64,000 nucleotides of DNA from Roseovarius arcticus (GTDB lineage: Bacteria; Pseudomonadota; Alphaproteobacteria; Rhodobacterales; Rhodobacteraceae), in NCBI RefSeq assembly GCF_006125015.1, contig NZ_SZZN01000001.1, forward strand, positions 1,860,001 to 1,924,000, in the 5' to 3' direction. Of this stretch, positions 47,245 through 56,626 are shown one piece after another. Made by a program: the position numbers and the translations under genes. Position 1 is the stretch's first letter, and each line of letters opens with the position of its first letter. The notes below the pieces were generated by a model. The model saw only the letters and a program-made list of their open reading frames with translations, searched no databases and was not told the DNA's origin.

Positions 47245-47496
47245 GTCGGTATTCCTTCGCGTCCTGTATTAAAGATGGCTCAAGATCGCATTCTTGGGGT
47301 ATCAGCGACGCCGCGCTATCTGACAGACTTGAAGACAGGCTTGGCTGGCGGGCGCCGCCTTCACGCGTCATTTCAGGGTTCTCTCGCTCTCAACACGGTC
47401 CTCTTCTTGGCCGGAATTAGAAAAGCTAGTGACACCGCGCTGCTGAAACTGTTGCAGTATGTGGGCCAGACCTTAGTGATGCGGCGCGCTGTGAAA

Positions 47497-47510
47497 TTGA
47501 TTGTCGTCAA
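47497..47510 (-). promoter_or_regulatory. FNR/FixK-type site upstream of gadB
   Basis: TTGATTGTCGTCAA (TTGAT-N4-GTCAA) lies 253-266 bases upstream of gadB in the 290-base gap after the ABC permease gene. A class II start would be near 47462, leaving a leader of about 220 bases that holds no gene I can support. Confidence 0.5.
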
Positions 47511-47534
47511 TTGGCAATCGGGTGGTTCTGGATT

Positions 47535-48662
47535 TCAGTGTGCGGAGGCCATGGTGTGACGGAACCGCAGTAGCGCTATGACGAAAAACACTGCGCTAAG
47601 CGCGACCATCACCAACATATCTGGCCAGACTGTCTCCAGCCCCGCGCCGCGGTAAAGAATGGCCTGCGAGAATGCTACAAAATGCGTGGAAGGTGACAGC
47701 TGCATGACCATCTGAAGCCAGTGCGGAATACTCTCCATCGGCGTCGTGCTGCCTGAGAGCAGGTTCATAATGACCAGAACCGGCAAAGCCAGCAGGCCAA
47801 ACTGTGGCATGGAGGTGGTAAAGGTCGCGAGCAGAATACCAAGGCCGGTCACAGAGACTAAATACAGAACCGTCCCCGCGACAAAAAGTGTGATTGAGCC
47901 AGCTATGGGCACCCCAAGAATGCCTTGGACCACCAGCCAAAGCGACAACACAGCAGCAATGATGATTGCGAGGCCATTGGCCCAAATCTTGGCGAGCATA
48001 ATCTCTGATGGTGTGACCGGCATGACCAGCAGATGCTCAATTGTTCCGTGTTCCCGCTCGCGGATCAACGCCGCTCCGGTCAGTAGCACCGACAGGATCG
48101 TGACGTTGTTGATGACCTGCATCACGGACGAAAACCACGTAGATTGCAGATTAGGATTAAACTGGGCGGTGACAATCAGATCAATGGGCAGCGTGCTTGC
48201 CGTGTCATCGCCTGCGACGAACTTTGCAATTTCGGCCGCGATGATTTCCTGAAGGAAAACCGACCCGTTCCCGGCTTGAACCATCGCCGTGGCATCCACA
48301 TTCAATTGCATGGATGGCTGTAGCCCTGCGATGACGTCCGCCTCAAACCGAGGGGGGAACGACAGCACAAAAACATAGTCGCCGTTGTTCATCGCGCGGT
48401 CTACGTCAGAGGCTGCAATCTCGCGCGGTGTATCAAACTCTGGCGGTAGAATTGCCCCGACAATCCGCCCGGTCAAATCTGAACGATCCAGATCGACATA
48501 GGCCACCGATGCGTTGACAACTTCCAGTTTGGCACCCGTCGCCACGGCATAGACCGCAAAGCTGAACACATAAGCAATCAGGAACAGCAGGACCGGGTCC
48601 GCCCGCAGGCTGCGCAATTCTTTGAGACCGAGCCGATAGATGTTGGAGAGCCACTGCACCAT
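47535..48662 (-). CDS. yhhJ: ABC-2-type export permease (YhhJ-like)
   Basis: A 375-residue ABC-2 permease. An N-terminal helix (DPVLLFLIAYVFSFAVYA) is followed by a large extracytoplasmic domain (about 50-170), then five helices with the conserved RGAALIREREHGTIEHLLVMPVTPSEIMLAKIWANG-type segment (REREHGTIEHLLVMP is diagnostic). It matches YhhJ of E. coli in length and operon position. It follows the RbbA-like gene by one base and forms the exporter with it and the HlyD-type protein. Confidence 0.88.
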   Translation of the reverse strand: MVQWLSNIYRLGLKELRSLRADPVLLFLIAYVFSFAVYAVATGAKLEVVNASVAYVDLDRSDLTGRIVGAILPPEFDTPREIAASDVDRAMNNGDYVFVLSFPPRFEADVIAGLQPSMQLNVDATAMVQAGNGSVFLQEIIAAEIAKFVAGDDTASTLPIDLIVTAQFNPNLQSTWFSSVMQVINNVTILSVLLTGAALIREREHGTIEHLLVMPVTPSEIMLAKIWANGLAIIIAAVLSLWLVVQGILGVPIAGSITLFVAGTVLYLVSVTGLGILLATFTTSMPQFGLLALPVLVIMNLLSGSTTPMESIPHWLQMVMQLSPSTHFVAFSQAILYRGAGLETVWPDMLVMVALSAVFFVIALLRFRHTMASAH

Positions 48663-48663
48663 T

Positions 48664-51399
48664 TCAGGCTTCCTGCTTGTTCAGCGCCAGGATCGACACC
48701 GCCATGAATAAAATGGCAAAGCCCCCCAGCGCGAGATGGTTTTGCCAAAGTTCTGCAAAACCAAGGTCCTTGGTGAACGTGCCCACGCTGATCTGCTGAT
48801 ACCAGCCCGACGGGAAACTAAGGCCGATTAGCCTGCCGCTACCCGAAAGCGATGATACAGGGACAAGAAGGCCCGAGAAATTGACTGCGGGAATGATGGC
48901 GATGATCGCCGCGGCAAACGTGGCAGCCACCTGCGTTTTGGTGAAGGTCGAGATGAGAACGCCGAAACCCGTCGTCGCAAAGACATACAGGAACGTTCCG
49001 ACCAAAAGCGCCACACCCGACCCTTTGACAGGCACGCTAAAAACCCCGTAGGCGACGACCAGCAAACTCACAAAGCTGAGCATCGCGATGACGACATAGG
49101 GAAGCTGTTTTCCAAGAAGAAATTCCGCCCGCGTAACAGGGGTGGAGCGGAAATTGGCGATGGAGCCTGTCTCTTTTTCCCGCACGACGCCCATGGCGGC
49201 CATCATCGACGGAATGAGAACAAGCATCAGCATGATTACCGAAGGCACCATAGCGACGACACTTTTGAAACCTTGATTGTAGCGAAACCGCGTCACAACA
49301 TTCGCGCCGCTGGTATCGATAGCCTCGCCATATGTACGCTCGCTCTGATCGGCCATGTATGACACGGCAAGGCCTGCTAAATAGCCTCGCGTCGTCTCAG
49401 CCCGAAATGGCATCGCGGCATCAATCGCTGCGCGCACTTCGGGAATGTCGCCCCGCAAAAGCGAGCGACCAAAATCTGGTGGGATTTGGATCGCGATCGC
49501 GATCTCTGCACTGCGCAGGCGAGATTCCAGCTCGGCCGCGCTGGTCGCCGGGCTGCGTTCCTCGAAATAGCGCGACCCTGAGAACGCTTCGAGCAAAGTA
49601 CGGCTCTCTGCTGATTGGTCCTGATCCAGCACCGCATAAGGCAGATCCGTCACGTCAAATGAGATCCCATATCCGAAGGTCAGCATCAAAATGATCGGGC
49701 CCAAAAATGCAAAGGTCAGTCGCAATCGGTCGCGCAAGATCTCCATTGTTTCCCGGCGGGCAAAGGCCCACATGCGCGCCAGACTGCCGCCGCTAGGCCC
49801 CGCCGGGCCGCGCAGCGCGGGCGCCGGGGGAATTTGCGGCGCGTCTACACCGCCGCTTGGCACGACGTCGTCAACCGCATCCTCTAAATAGCTGACGAAG
49901 GCATCGCTTAGGCTGTCCGTATTTTTCGCCTTTGCGATCTCTGTCGGTGTGCCAACGGTCAAAACCCGCCCCGCGTGCATCAATGATATACGGTCGCACC
50001 TCTCGGCCTCGTTCATGAAATGGGTGGAGACAAAGATCGTCACGTCATGATCTCTGGAAAGTGCGATCAAGTGCTGCCAAAACGCATCGCGCGCGACCGG
50101 ATCGACACCCGATGTCGGCTCGTCCAGGATCAAGATCTCTGGCGAATGGATCACGGCCACAGCAAGTTGCAGACGCTGGCGTATCCCTAGAGGCAGGGCA
50201 TCCGGCCTTTCGCCCTCAACGGCAATCAACTCGAACGTATCCAGCATCTGTTTGACGCGCCCTGCCCGCTTGGCGGTTGGCAACTGATAGAGGTCGGCGT
50301 GCAAATCCAGGTTCTGGCGCACGGTCAATTCGCTATACAAGGAAAACGACTGCGACATGTATCCCACCCGCTGGCGCGTGCGCATATCGCCTGCATCCAG
50401 CGTCTCGCCAAACAAAAGCGCCTGACCGGAGGTTGCGGGCAGCAATCCGGTCAGCATCTTCATGGTCGTCGTCTTGCCGCACCCGTTCGAGCCCAGAAAT
50501 CCAAAGATTTCGCCGCGCTCAATCTCAAAGTTCACGGCGTCAACAGCGACAAAGTCCCCGAATTTGCGGGTAAGGTCCTTTGCCTCGATAGCGGGCGGAC
50601 CGCCGGTGTCCGGTCGGGGCGGCACAACAACATCGCGATGCCCGCGGCGCAATTCCTCTGGCAACAGCGCGATGAAGGCCCGCTCCATCGTCGGCTGATC
50701 GACCTTCTGCCGGATCTCAGCCGGGGTGCCTGTTGCCATAACCTTGCCGCCTGACATCGCAGCCAGCCAGTCAAAGCGTTCAGCCTCCTCCATGTACGCG
50801 GTTGCGACAATCACGCTCATCTCGGGGCGCTGCCCTCGAATGTGGTCGATAAGGTCCCAAAATTGCTGCCTCGACAGTGGGTCAACGCCTGTTGTCGGCT
50901 CGTCTAGGATTAACAGGTCAGGGTCGTGAATAAGCGCCGAGCAGAGCGAGAGCTTTTGCTTCATGCCGCCCGACAGCTTGCCCGCAGGGCGATCCGGGAA
51001 CGGATCGAGGCCCGTCGCGCTGAGCAGATCGGCAATGCGCGCCTGCCGCTCGGCCTGAGACTGCGCAAAAAGCCTGCCGAAGAAATCCAGGTTCTCAGCA
51101 ACCGTCAAAGTCGGATAGAGGTTCCGCCCAAGGCCTTGCGGCATATAGGCGACACGGTGGTTGCACGCTTTAAGGTGACGGCGATCGCGGATATCGCCGT
51201 CCAGCACGCGCACATTGCCGGTCTGCAGTCGCCGGACGCCGGCAACGAGCGCCAGCAACGTTGATTTCCCAACGCCATCGGGGCCGATCAGGCCCGCCAT
51301 GCAGCCCGCAGGAATATCAAGCGTCACATCGTCCAGCGCAGCGATCTGCCCATAGCGATGCGTAACCGCCGACAGCGTTGCTACAGACGAAGCTGTCAT
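48664..51399 (-). CDS. rbbA: RbbA/YhiH-like double ABC ATPase fused to an ABC-2 permease
   Basis: A 911-residue protein, the same length as E. coli RbbA. The first ATPase (about 10-230) has Walker A GPDGVGKSTLL, signature LSGGMKQKLSL and Walker B LLILDEPTTGVD. The second (about 280-500) has GSNGCGKTTT, a degenerate signature PLGIRQRLQLAV and Walker B ILILDEPTSGVD. The C-terminal permease (about 545-911) has an extracytoplasmic domain and helices around VVREKETGSIANFRSTPVTRAEFLLGKQLPYV. The yhiI-rbbA-yhhJ order equals that of E. coli. RbbA was first described as a ribosome-associated ATPase, but the gene context is that of an export pump. Confidence 0.9.
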   Translation of the reverse strand: MTASSVATLSAVTHRYGQIAALDDVTLDIPAGCMAGLIGPDGVGKSTLLALVAGVRRLQTGNVRVLDGDIRDRRHLKACNHRVAYMPQGLGRNLYPTLTVAENLDFFGRLFAQSQAERQARIADLLSATGLDPFPDRPAGKLSGGMKQKLSLCSALIHDPDLLILDEPTTGVDPLSRQQFWDLIDHIRGQRPEMSVIVATAYMEEAERFDWLAAMSGGKVMATGTPAEIRQKVDQPTMERAFIALLPEELRRGHRDVVVPPRPDTGGPPAIEAKDLTRKFGDFVAVDAVNFEIERGEIFGFLGSNGCGKTTTMKMLTGLLPATSGQALLFGETLDAGDMRTRQRVGYMSQSFSLYSELTVRQNLDLHADLYQLPTAKRAGRVKQMLDTFELIAVEGERPDALPLGIRQRLQLAVAVIHSPEILILDEPTSGVDPVARDAFWQHLIALSRDHDVTIFVSTHFMNEAERCDRISLMHAGRVLTVGTPTEIAKAKNTDSLSDAFVSYLEDAVDDVVPSGGVDAPQIPPAPALRGPAGPSGGSLARMWAFARRETMEILRDRLRLTFAFLGPIILMLTFGYGISFDVTDLPYAVLDQDQSAESRTLLEAFSGSRYFEERSPATSAAELESRLRSAEIAIAIQIPPDFGRSLLRGDIPEVRAAIDAAMPFRAETTRGYLAGLAVSYMADQSERTYGEAIDTSGANVVTRFRYNQGFKSVVAMVPSVIMLMLVLIPSMMAAMGVVREKETGSIANFRSTPVTRAEFLLGKQLPYVVIAMLSFVSLLVVAYGVFSVPVKGSGVALLVGTFLYVFATTGFGVLISTFTKTQVAATFAAAIIAIIPAVNFSGLLVPVSSLSGSGRLIGLSFPSGWYQQISVGTFTKDLGFAELWQNHLALGGFAILFMAVSILALNKQEA

Positions 51400-52376
51400 T
51401 GCGGCAGTCTCACCGCAAGTTCAGGGGGCCATGTCGCGCCATCGGCGACCAATACGTAACCTACGCCCGGAACACCGGCGCGCGCGCGGTCGCTATACTC
51501 GGCCAGCAACTCGGGGGCGATGGTCAGTTTGACCCGAAACATCAGCTGATCTCGCTCTTCCGACGTCTCCACCGATTTGGGCGTGAATTGCGCCGTGCTC
51601 GCAACGAACGTGACGGTCGCAGGAATAACGTAGTCCGGGATCGCATCCAGTATGATCCGCGCATCCGCGCCGATTGCCAGACGTCCGGCGTCGCGCGATG
51701 GCAGGTATATCGACATATACATATCCGACAGGTCAGTCAGGGTAACGATGCTGGATCCGGCCGCGACAACCTCGCCGGGGTGTTCCAAAACGTATTGCAC
51801 GCGGCCTGCGCGCGGCGCTGTCAGATTGGAATCGTCGATCAGGCTTTGCACGCCTTCAACAGCTGCTCTGGCGGCCGCGATGGTTGCCTCCGCCAGCGGA
51901 ATTCCCGCTTCTGCTGACGCAACTGCGGCCTGCGCCGAATGAAGAACGGTGCGCTGCGTGTCCAATTGCGCCTGACTGTTATATCCGTCGCTGGCCAACT
52001 GCTCGACGCGCGAAAAGTTAGCCTCTGCCGTCGTCAACTCTGACTGGCGTTGCCGCAACAGAGCTTCCGCTTGGAGTTTTTGCTGCTCTGCCTGCAGTAC
52101 GACTGCTTGCGCTTGGCGCAGGTTAGCCTCGAGGTCAGCGGTGTCCATCCGGGCAATCAATTGCCCGCTCTCTACCCAATCGCCCTCCACGACGAGAACT
52201 TCGGCAACCCTGCCGGCCAATTTTGTCGCAACCGCAATCCGCTCAGCCTCAATCCGTCCGTTTGACTGACTGATGCCGTCCGGCAGGTTCGATCGCTGAG
52301 AGATTTGCCACCACGCCGCGCCTCCGGCAGCGATGACTACCAGCAAGGCAGCGGCAGCAATGATGCGCTTTTTCAT
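51396..52376 (-). CDS. yhiI: HlyD-family membrane fusion protein (YhiI-like)
   Basis: A 326-residue periplasmic adaptor. An N-terminal membrane anchor (IIAAAALLVVIAAGGAAWW) is followed by a lipoyl-like half (GRIEAERIAVATKLAGRVAEVLVVEGDWVESGQ, in pieces), then a long Ala/Gln coiled coil (about 80-200) and a closing beta domain (SNLTAPRAGRVQYVLEHPGEVV). ATG 52376 is chosen. A GTG at 52433 would put the start within a few bases of the transcription start predicted from the FNR-type site at 52473. It overlaps rbbA by four bases and heads the three-gene export operon. Confidence 0.88.
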   Translation of the reverse strand: MKKRIIAAAALLVVIAAGGAAWWQISQRSNLPDGISQSNGRIEAERIAVATKLAGRVAEVLVVEGDWVESGQLIARMDTADLEANLRQAQAVVLQAEQQKLQAEALLRQRQSELTTAEANFSRVEQLASDGYNSQAQLDTQRTVLHSAQAAVASAEAGIPLAEATIAAARAAVEGVQSLIDDSNLTAPRAGRVQYVLEHPGEVVAAGSSIVTLTDLSDMYMSIYLPSRDAGRLAIGADARIILDAIPDYVIPATVTFVASTAQFTPKSVETSEERDQLMFRVKLTIAPELLAEYSDRARAGVPGVGYVLVADGATWPPELAVRLPQ

Positions 52377-52472
52377 GATCCGTATCCAATCCATTGGGCC
52401 AACAAGGAACTGAACGCGGCTTACGTCGCTCACTCCGTCTTGGTGGTTTTAGGAAGCGGGCCCGCCCGGCGA

Positions 52473-52486
52473 TTGACGCAGGTCAA
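52473..52486. promoter_or_regulatory. FNR/FixK-type site in the phaC/yhiI divergent promoter
   Basis: TTGACGCAGGTCAA (perfect TTGAC/GTCAA half-sites) is centred at 52479.5. For phaC a -41.5 position predicts initiation near 52521, and a TATATATT stretch at 52504-52511 supplies the -10, 30-47 bases before the phaC ATG. It could also serve the leftward yhiI operon, where no clear -10 is visible. Confidence 0.75.
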
Positions 52487-52550
52487 TTGTCGCGATCAAT
52501 GCCTATATATTGAACTGATAAGATTTCATCATTGGCAAAGGGTTCAGGCC

Positions 52551-54383
52551 ATGTCGCAGGTCACATCACTTCACAGCAAAAAGATCCCCGGCAAGATCGC
52601 CGGAATCGGCGGCTCGCCCTATTCCGTGCCTCAAAGGCTTGATCATTTACCGCAAACGCATACCAGCATTCAGCAAGCTCTGGACAAAGGACTAAAAGCG
52701 GCGCAAGCAAAGTTCACAGGTGGGTTGTCGCCCATTGCGCTTGCCGCGTGCTATTCGGACTGGGCCTTGCATCTGTCCTCTTCCCCCGGCAAGCAACTGC
52801 AACTCGTGGAAAAAGCGGGCAAGAAAGCGTGGCGTTTTGCCAACTATGCGGCATCTTGCGCCGTCAACCCCGACAAAGCTGAAACCTGCGTTGAGCCGCT
52901 TCCCCAAGATCGGCGGTTCAAGGGGGACGCCTGGCGGAAATGGCCGTTCAACGTTATGTCGCAAGCGTTTTTGCTGAACCAGCAATGGTGGCACAACGCA
53001 ACCACTGGCATTGAAGGCGTCACGACCCAGCATGAAAACGTTACGACATTTGCGGCGCGGCAGGTGCTGGACGTGTTCTCGCCGTCTAACTTCGCCCTCA
53101 CTAACCCCGAAGTTCTAGCCAAAACTTATCAAGATGGCGGCTGGAACCTTGTGCGTGGCTGGCAGAATCTCGTCGAAGACATCTCTCGGGCCAACTCGGG
53201 ACAAGGGCCGGTTGGATTAGAGGCGTTCAAAGTCGGCGAAAACTTGGCAACCGCACCCGGCAAGGTCGTCTACCGCAACCGGCTGATCGAGCTGATCCAG
53301 TATGCCCCGACGACCGAGACCGTCCGGCCAGAGCCCATTTTCATCGTGCCCGCCTGGATCATGAAATACTATATACTCGATCTTAGCGCCCAGAATTCGC
53401 TGGTTCAGTATCTGACCGCCCAAGGCTTCACGGTGTTCATGGTTTCATGGAAAAACCCGGATGCAGGCGACCGGGACCTTGGGATGGATGACTACCTGTC
53501 CTTGGGCATAATGGACGCCCTTGATGCGGTCGAAACCATTACCAAGGGGTCGAAAGTCCACGCGCTCGGCTATTGTCTGGGCGGCACTCTTTTGTCCATT
53601 GCAGCGTCCGCGATGGCACGCGATGGGGACGCGCGTCTGCAGACATTGACGCTTTTGGCGGCGCAGGTTGATTTCACCGAAGCGGGTGAACTGACGCTTT
53701 TTATCAACGACAGCCAGCTTGCGTATCTTGACGATATGATGTGGGATAAGGGGTATCTGGACACCACGCAGATGGCCGGGGCATTTCAACTTCTGCGCTC
53801 TAACGATCTGATCTGGTCGCGAGTGATCCATGATTATCTGATGGGCGAGCGACCTGAGATGATCGATCTTATGGCCTGGAACGCAGACGCAACGCGGATG
53901 CCCTACAGGATGCATTCTGAATACCTGAGGTCTCTGTTCCTGAACAACGACCTTGCCGAAGGGCGGTACCGGGTGGGTGGGCGACCCGTAGCAATCACCG
54001 ATATCCGCGCGCCGGTATTTCTGGTCGGGACCGAGCGGGACCATGTCGCGCCATGGCATTCTGTCTATAAATTCAATCTACTCTCTGACACCCATGTCAC
54101 CTTCGTGCTGACCAGCGGTGGACACAATGCCGGTATCGTGTCGGAGCCCGGACACCCGCACCGACATTACAGGATGCGGCCCAAGGCCAAGGACGCGCAG
54201 TATGCCGACCCCGACCAGTGGATGGCGCAGACGGATCCTGTAGATGGGTCGTGGTGGCCGGTCCTTGCCGACTGGCTTGCGGATGCGTCGGGCGATCCGG
54301 TAAAACCCCCGCCCCTTGGTGCCAAATCAAAGGGTTACGCCGCGCTCTGCGACGCGCCCGGCACCTACGTATTTCAGGAGTGA
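52551..54383 (+). CDS. phaC: Polyhydroxyalkanoate synthase (class I PhaC)
   Basis: A 610-residue PHA synthase that polymerises (R)-3-hydroxyacyl-CoA into storage granules. The lipase-like box GYCLGG holds the nucleophile Cys342, and the other catalytic residues are Asp497 (GTERDHVAPWHS) and His525 (TSGGHNAGI). The N-terminal region (about 1-200) has PFNVMSQAFLLNQQWWHNAT, typical of class I. ATG 52551 has AAAGGG upstream; longer frames lie over the promoter. No phasin or phaAB gene is nearby. It starts a rightward cluster with a FabI paralog 5 bases downstream. Confidence 0.93.
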   Translation: MSQVTSLHSKKIPGKIAGIGGSPYSVPQRLDHLPQTHTSIQQALDKGLKAAQAKFTGGLSPIALAACYSDWALHLSSSPGKQLQLVEKAGKKAWRFANYAASCAVNPDKAETCVEPLPQDRRFKGDAWRKWPFNVMSQAFLLNQQWWHNATTGIEGVTTQHENVTTFAARQVLDVFSPSNFALTNPEVLAKTYQDGGWNLVRGWQNLVEDISRANSGQGPVGLEAFKVGENLATAPGKVVYRNRLIELIQYAPTTETVRPEPIFIVPAWIMKYYILDLSAQNSLVQYLTAQGFTVFMVSWKNPDAGDRDLGMDDYLSLGIMDALDAVETITKGSKVHALGYCLGGTLLSIAASAMARDGDARLQTLTLLAAQVDFTEAGELTLFINDSQLAYLDDMMWDKGYLDTTQMAGAFQLLRSNDLIWSRVIHDYLMGERPEMIDLMAWNADATRMPYRMHSEYLRSLFLNNDLAEGRYRVGGRPVAITDIRAPVFLVGTERDHVAPWHSVYKFNLLSDTHVTFVLTSGGHNAGIVSEPGHPHRHYRMRPKAKDAQYADPDQWMAQTDPVDGSWWPVLADWLADASGDPVKPPPLGAKSKGYAALCDAPGTYVFQE

Positions 54384-54388
54384 TCGGG

Positions 54389-55159
54389 ATGCTAGAGACG
54401 TTATTGCGGGGCAAGCGCGGGCTGATTGTCGGTATCGCGAACGAACACTCTATCGCAGCCGGCTGCGCCATGGCCTTTCGCGCGGCGGGCGCCGAGCTTG
54501 CCATTACATACGCAAGCGAGCGGTCCAAGCCATACATCGCCCCGGTCGTGGCCCAGCTAGATGCTGATTTGTTTCTGCCACTCGATGTCGAAATCGACGG
54601 GCAGATGGAAGCCGTTTTTGAGGCAATTCGCGAAAAATGGGGCCGCCTCGACTTTGTCGTCCATTCGATCGCCTTCTGCCCCAAGGATGATCTGCACGGC
54701 CCGGTCAGCGAATGCTCGCAAGCAGGGTTTGCGCAGGCAATGGACGTCTCGGTCCATTCGCTGATCCGGTTGACGCGGCTGGCCATTCCGCTGATGGCAG
54801 ACGGCGGCAGTATCCTGACGATGAGCTACTACGGCGCCGAAAAAGTCGTCGACAATTATAATATCATGGGCCCGGTAAAATCCGCGCTTGAGGGAACAGT
54901 GCGCTACTTGGCAGCCGAGTTGGGCCCCAAGCAAATTCGGATCAACGCCATCTCGCCCGGCCCCCTGAACACGCGTGCCGGGTCGGGCATCGCCCACTTT
55001 GACGAACTGATTGCTGCCGCGCAGAAACGCGCACCCGAGCAGAGCCTCGTCAGTATTAAGGATGTCGGGCATATAGCCACCGGATTGGTTAGCGATCTGT
55101 CGCGCAAAGTCACTGGCAACATTGCCTATGTTGATGGCGGCTTCCACGTTCGGGCCTGA
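54389..55159 (+). CDS. fabI2: FabI-family enoyl reductase paralog (FabI2)
   Basis: A 256-residue FabI-type SDR with the FabI nucleotide segment (GIANEHSIAAGCAMAF, 15-30), the catalytic Y157-x6-K164 (NYNIMGPVK), upstream Tyr147/148 (MSYYGAEKV), SPGPLNT and YVDGGFHV. It differs considerably from the housekeeping FabI at 761-1579 (for example, a short N-terminus and AFCPKDDL instead of AFSDKSEL). The gene lies 5 bases after phaC with GGAG before the ATG. In this cluster it may reduce enoyl-ACP for membrane lipids under low oxygen, or enoyl-CoA in an acyl fermentation route; neither is proven. Confidence 0.88.
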   Translation: MLETLLRGKRGLIVGIANEHSIAAGCAMAFRAAGAELAITYASERSKPYIAPVVAQLDADLFLPLDVEIDGQMEAVFEAIREKWGRLDFVVHSIAFCPKDDLHGPVSECSQAGFAQAMDVSVHSLIRLTRLAIPLMADGGSILTMSYYGAEKVVDNYNIMGPVKSALEGTVRYLAAELGPKQIRINAISPGPLNTRAGSGIAHFDELIAAAQKRAPEQSLVSIKDVGHIATGLVSDLSRKVTGNIAYVDGGFHVRA

Positions 55160-55228
55160 TACTGCGCACGCCGCCCTGACCCGCCGCGAACCCGACGCCA
55201 GACCCACCGCAAAGCAAGGCAATCATAC

Positions 55229-56626
55229 ATGCAATTCATTGAAAACAGAACGTACGACGAAATCAAAGTCGGTGACACGGCTGAGCTGACCCGCACGCTA
55301 AAACCCGAAGATATCGAGCTGTTCGCCGTCATGTCCGGCGACGTGAATCCGGCACATGTCGACAAGGAATACGCGAGCTCTGACATGTTTCATCATGTCA
55401 TTGCCCACGGGATGTGGGGGGGCGCGTTGATCTCTGCCGTCCTCGGAACCGAGCTTCCCGGTCCCGGAACGATATACCTGAACCAGAATTTCAGCTTTCG
55501 CGCGCCGGTCGGCTTGGGTGATACAGTCGTCATAAAGGTGACAGTGGCGGAAAAGGTCGAAAAACATCATCACGTTACGCTCGACTGCGTGTGTGTGAAC
55601 CAAGACGGCAAAACCGTCATCGAAGGCAGCGCGCTGGTCATCGCGCCTACAGTCAAGGTGCGGCGCCCGCGGGTGATTTTGCCCGATGTCCACCTACACG
55701 AAAGGGGCGCGCGATTTAATGAGCTGATCCGCGCGAACGCAAATCTGGAGCCTGTGCGCACCGCCGTCGTTCACCCTTGCGATGCCTTGTCTCTCGAAGG
55801 TGCGCTCGAAGCTGGAATTAAGAAGCTCATCATTCCCGTTCTGGTCGGACCCAAGGCTAAAATAGAAGCCACCGCCTTGGAAATTGGCCGCGATCTAAGC
55901 GGTATCGAAATCGTTGATGTGCCTCACAGCCATGCCGCTGCAGAAACTGCTGTAGCGTTGGCGCGCGCGGGCAAGGTCAGTATGCTGATGAAGGGCAAGA
56001 TCCACACTGATGAGTTGCTGGAGCCGGTCGTGAACAATGATAAGGGACTGCGCACAGAGAGGCGGATGAGCCATATTTTCGCGCTCGACGTGCCAAACTA
56101 CTCTAAGCCTTTGCTGATAAGCGATGCTGCGATCAACATCTTTCCCGACCTTCAAACGAAACGCGATATCGTGCAGAATTCTATCGATCTTGCCCATGCT
56201 CTTGGAATTGATCTGCCGAAAGTCGCGATTTTGTCAGCAGTCGAGACGGTGACGCCTACCATTCCCTCGACGGTCGATGCCGCAGGACTTTGCAAGATGT
56301 CGGACCGGGGGCAAATTACCGGGGCCTTGATTGACGGGCCGCTTGCCTTCGACAATGCCGTGTCCCAATCCGCCGCCGAGGCCAAGGGCATACAGTCAGA
56401 CGTCGCGGGGCAAGCGGACATCCTAATCGTCCCCGATCTTGAAGCGGGCAACATGCTGGCAAAGCAACTGATTTATCTGGCTGGCGCGGATGCAGCCGGG
56501 ATCGTTCTAGGCGCGCGCGTTCCCATCGTTCTGACCAGCCGGGCCGATGGCGTGATGTCGCGGCTGGCCTCCGCAGCGATAGCGCAGCTTTATGTTCACC
56601 ATATGCCTATCGGTACCATTCAGTGA
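55229..56626 (+). CDS. MaoC hydratase - phosphate acetyl/butyryltransferase fusion
   Basis: A 465-residue bifunctional protein. Residues about 10-140 form a MaoC-type hot-dog enoyl-CoA hydratase, with the Asp/His motif VMSGDVNPAHVDKEYA followed by HGMWGGALISAVLG. Residues about 160-465 are a phosphotransacetylase/phosphotransbutyrylase domain (LMKGKIHTDELLEPVV, MSHIFALDVPNYSKPLLISDAAINI in pieces, KMSDRGQITGALIDGPLAFDNA, LVPDLEAGNMLAKQL). The second half reads closer to phosphate butyryltransferase than to Pta. It converts acyl-CoA to acyl phosphate for the kinase encoded next; the genes overlap (GTGA). Confidence 0.9.
   Translation: MQFIENRTYDEIKVGDTAELTRTLKPEDIELFAVMSGDVNPAHVDKEYASSDMFHHVIAHGMWGGALISAVLGTELPGPGTIYLNQNFSFRAPVGLGDTVVIKVTVAEKVEKHHHVTLDCVCVNQDGKTVIEGSALVIAPTVKVRRPRVILPDVHLHERGARFNELIRANANLEPVRTAVVHPCDALSLEGALEAGIKKLIIPVLVGPKAKIEATALEIGRDLSGIEIVDVPHSHAAAETAVALARAGKVSMLMKGKIHTDELLEPVVNNDKGLRTERRMSHIFALDVPNYSKPLLISDAAINIFPDLQTKRDIVQNSIDLAHALGIDLPKVAILSAVETVTPTIPSTVDAAGLCKMSDRGQITGALIDGPLAFDNAVSQSAAEAKGIQSDVAGQADILIVPDLEAGNMLAKQLIYLAGADAAGIVLGARVPIVLTSRADGVMSRLASAAIAQLYVHHMPIGTIQ

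Noticed and set aside
46912..47559. Rightward open frame of 215 codons across the gadB start and leader
   Set aside because: It is antisense to the gadB N-terminus and continues through the leader; no protein motif. The leader remains unexplained apart from the FNR-type site.
53445..54059. Leftward open frame of 204 codons within phaC
   Set aside because: Antisense to the catalytic region of PHA synthase; no start signal or motif.
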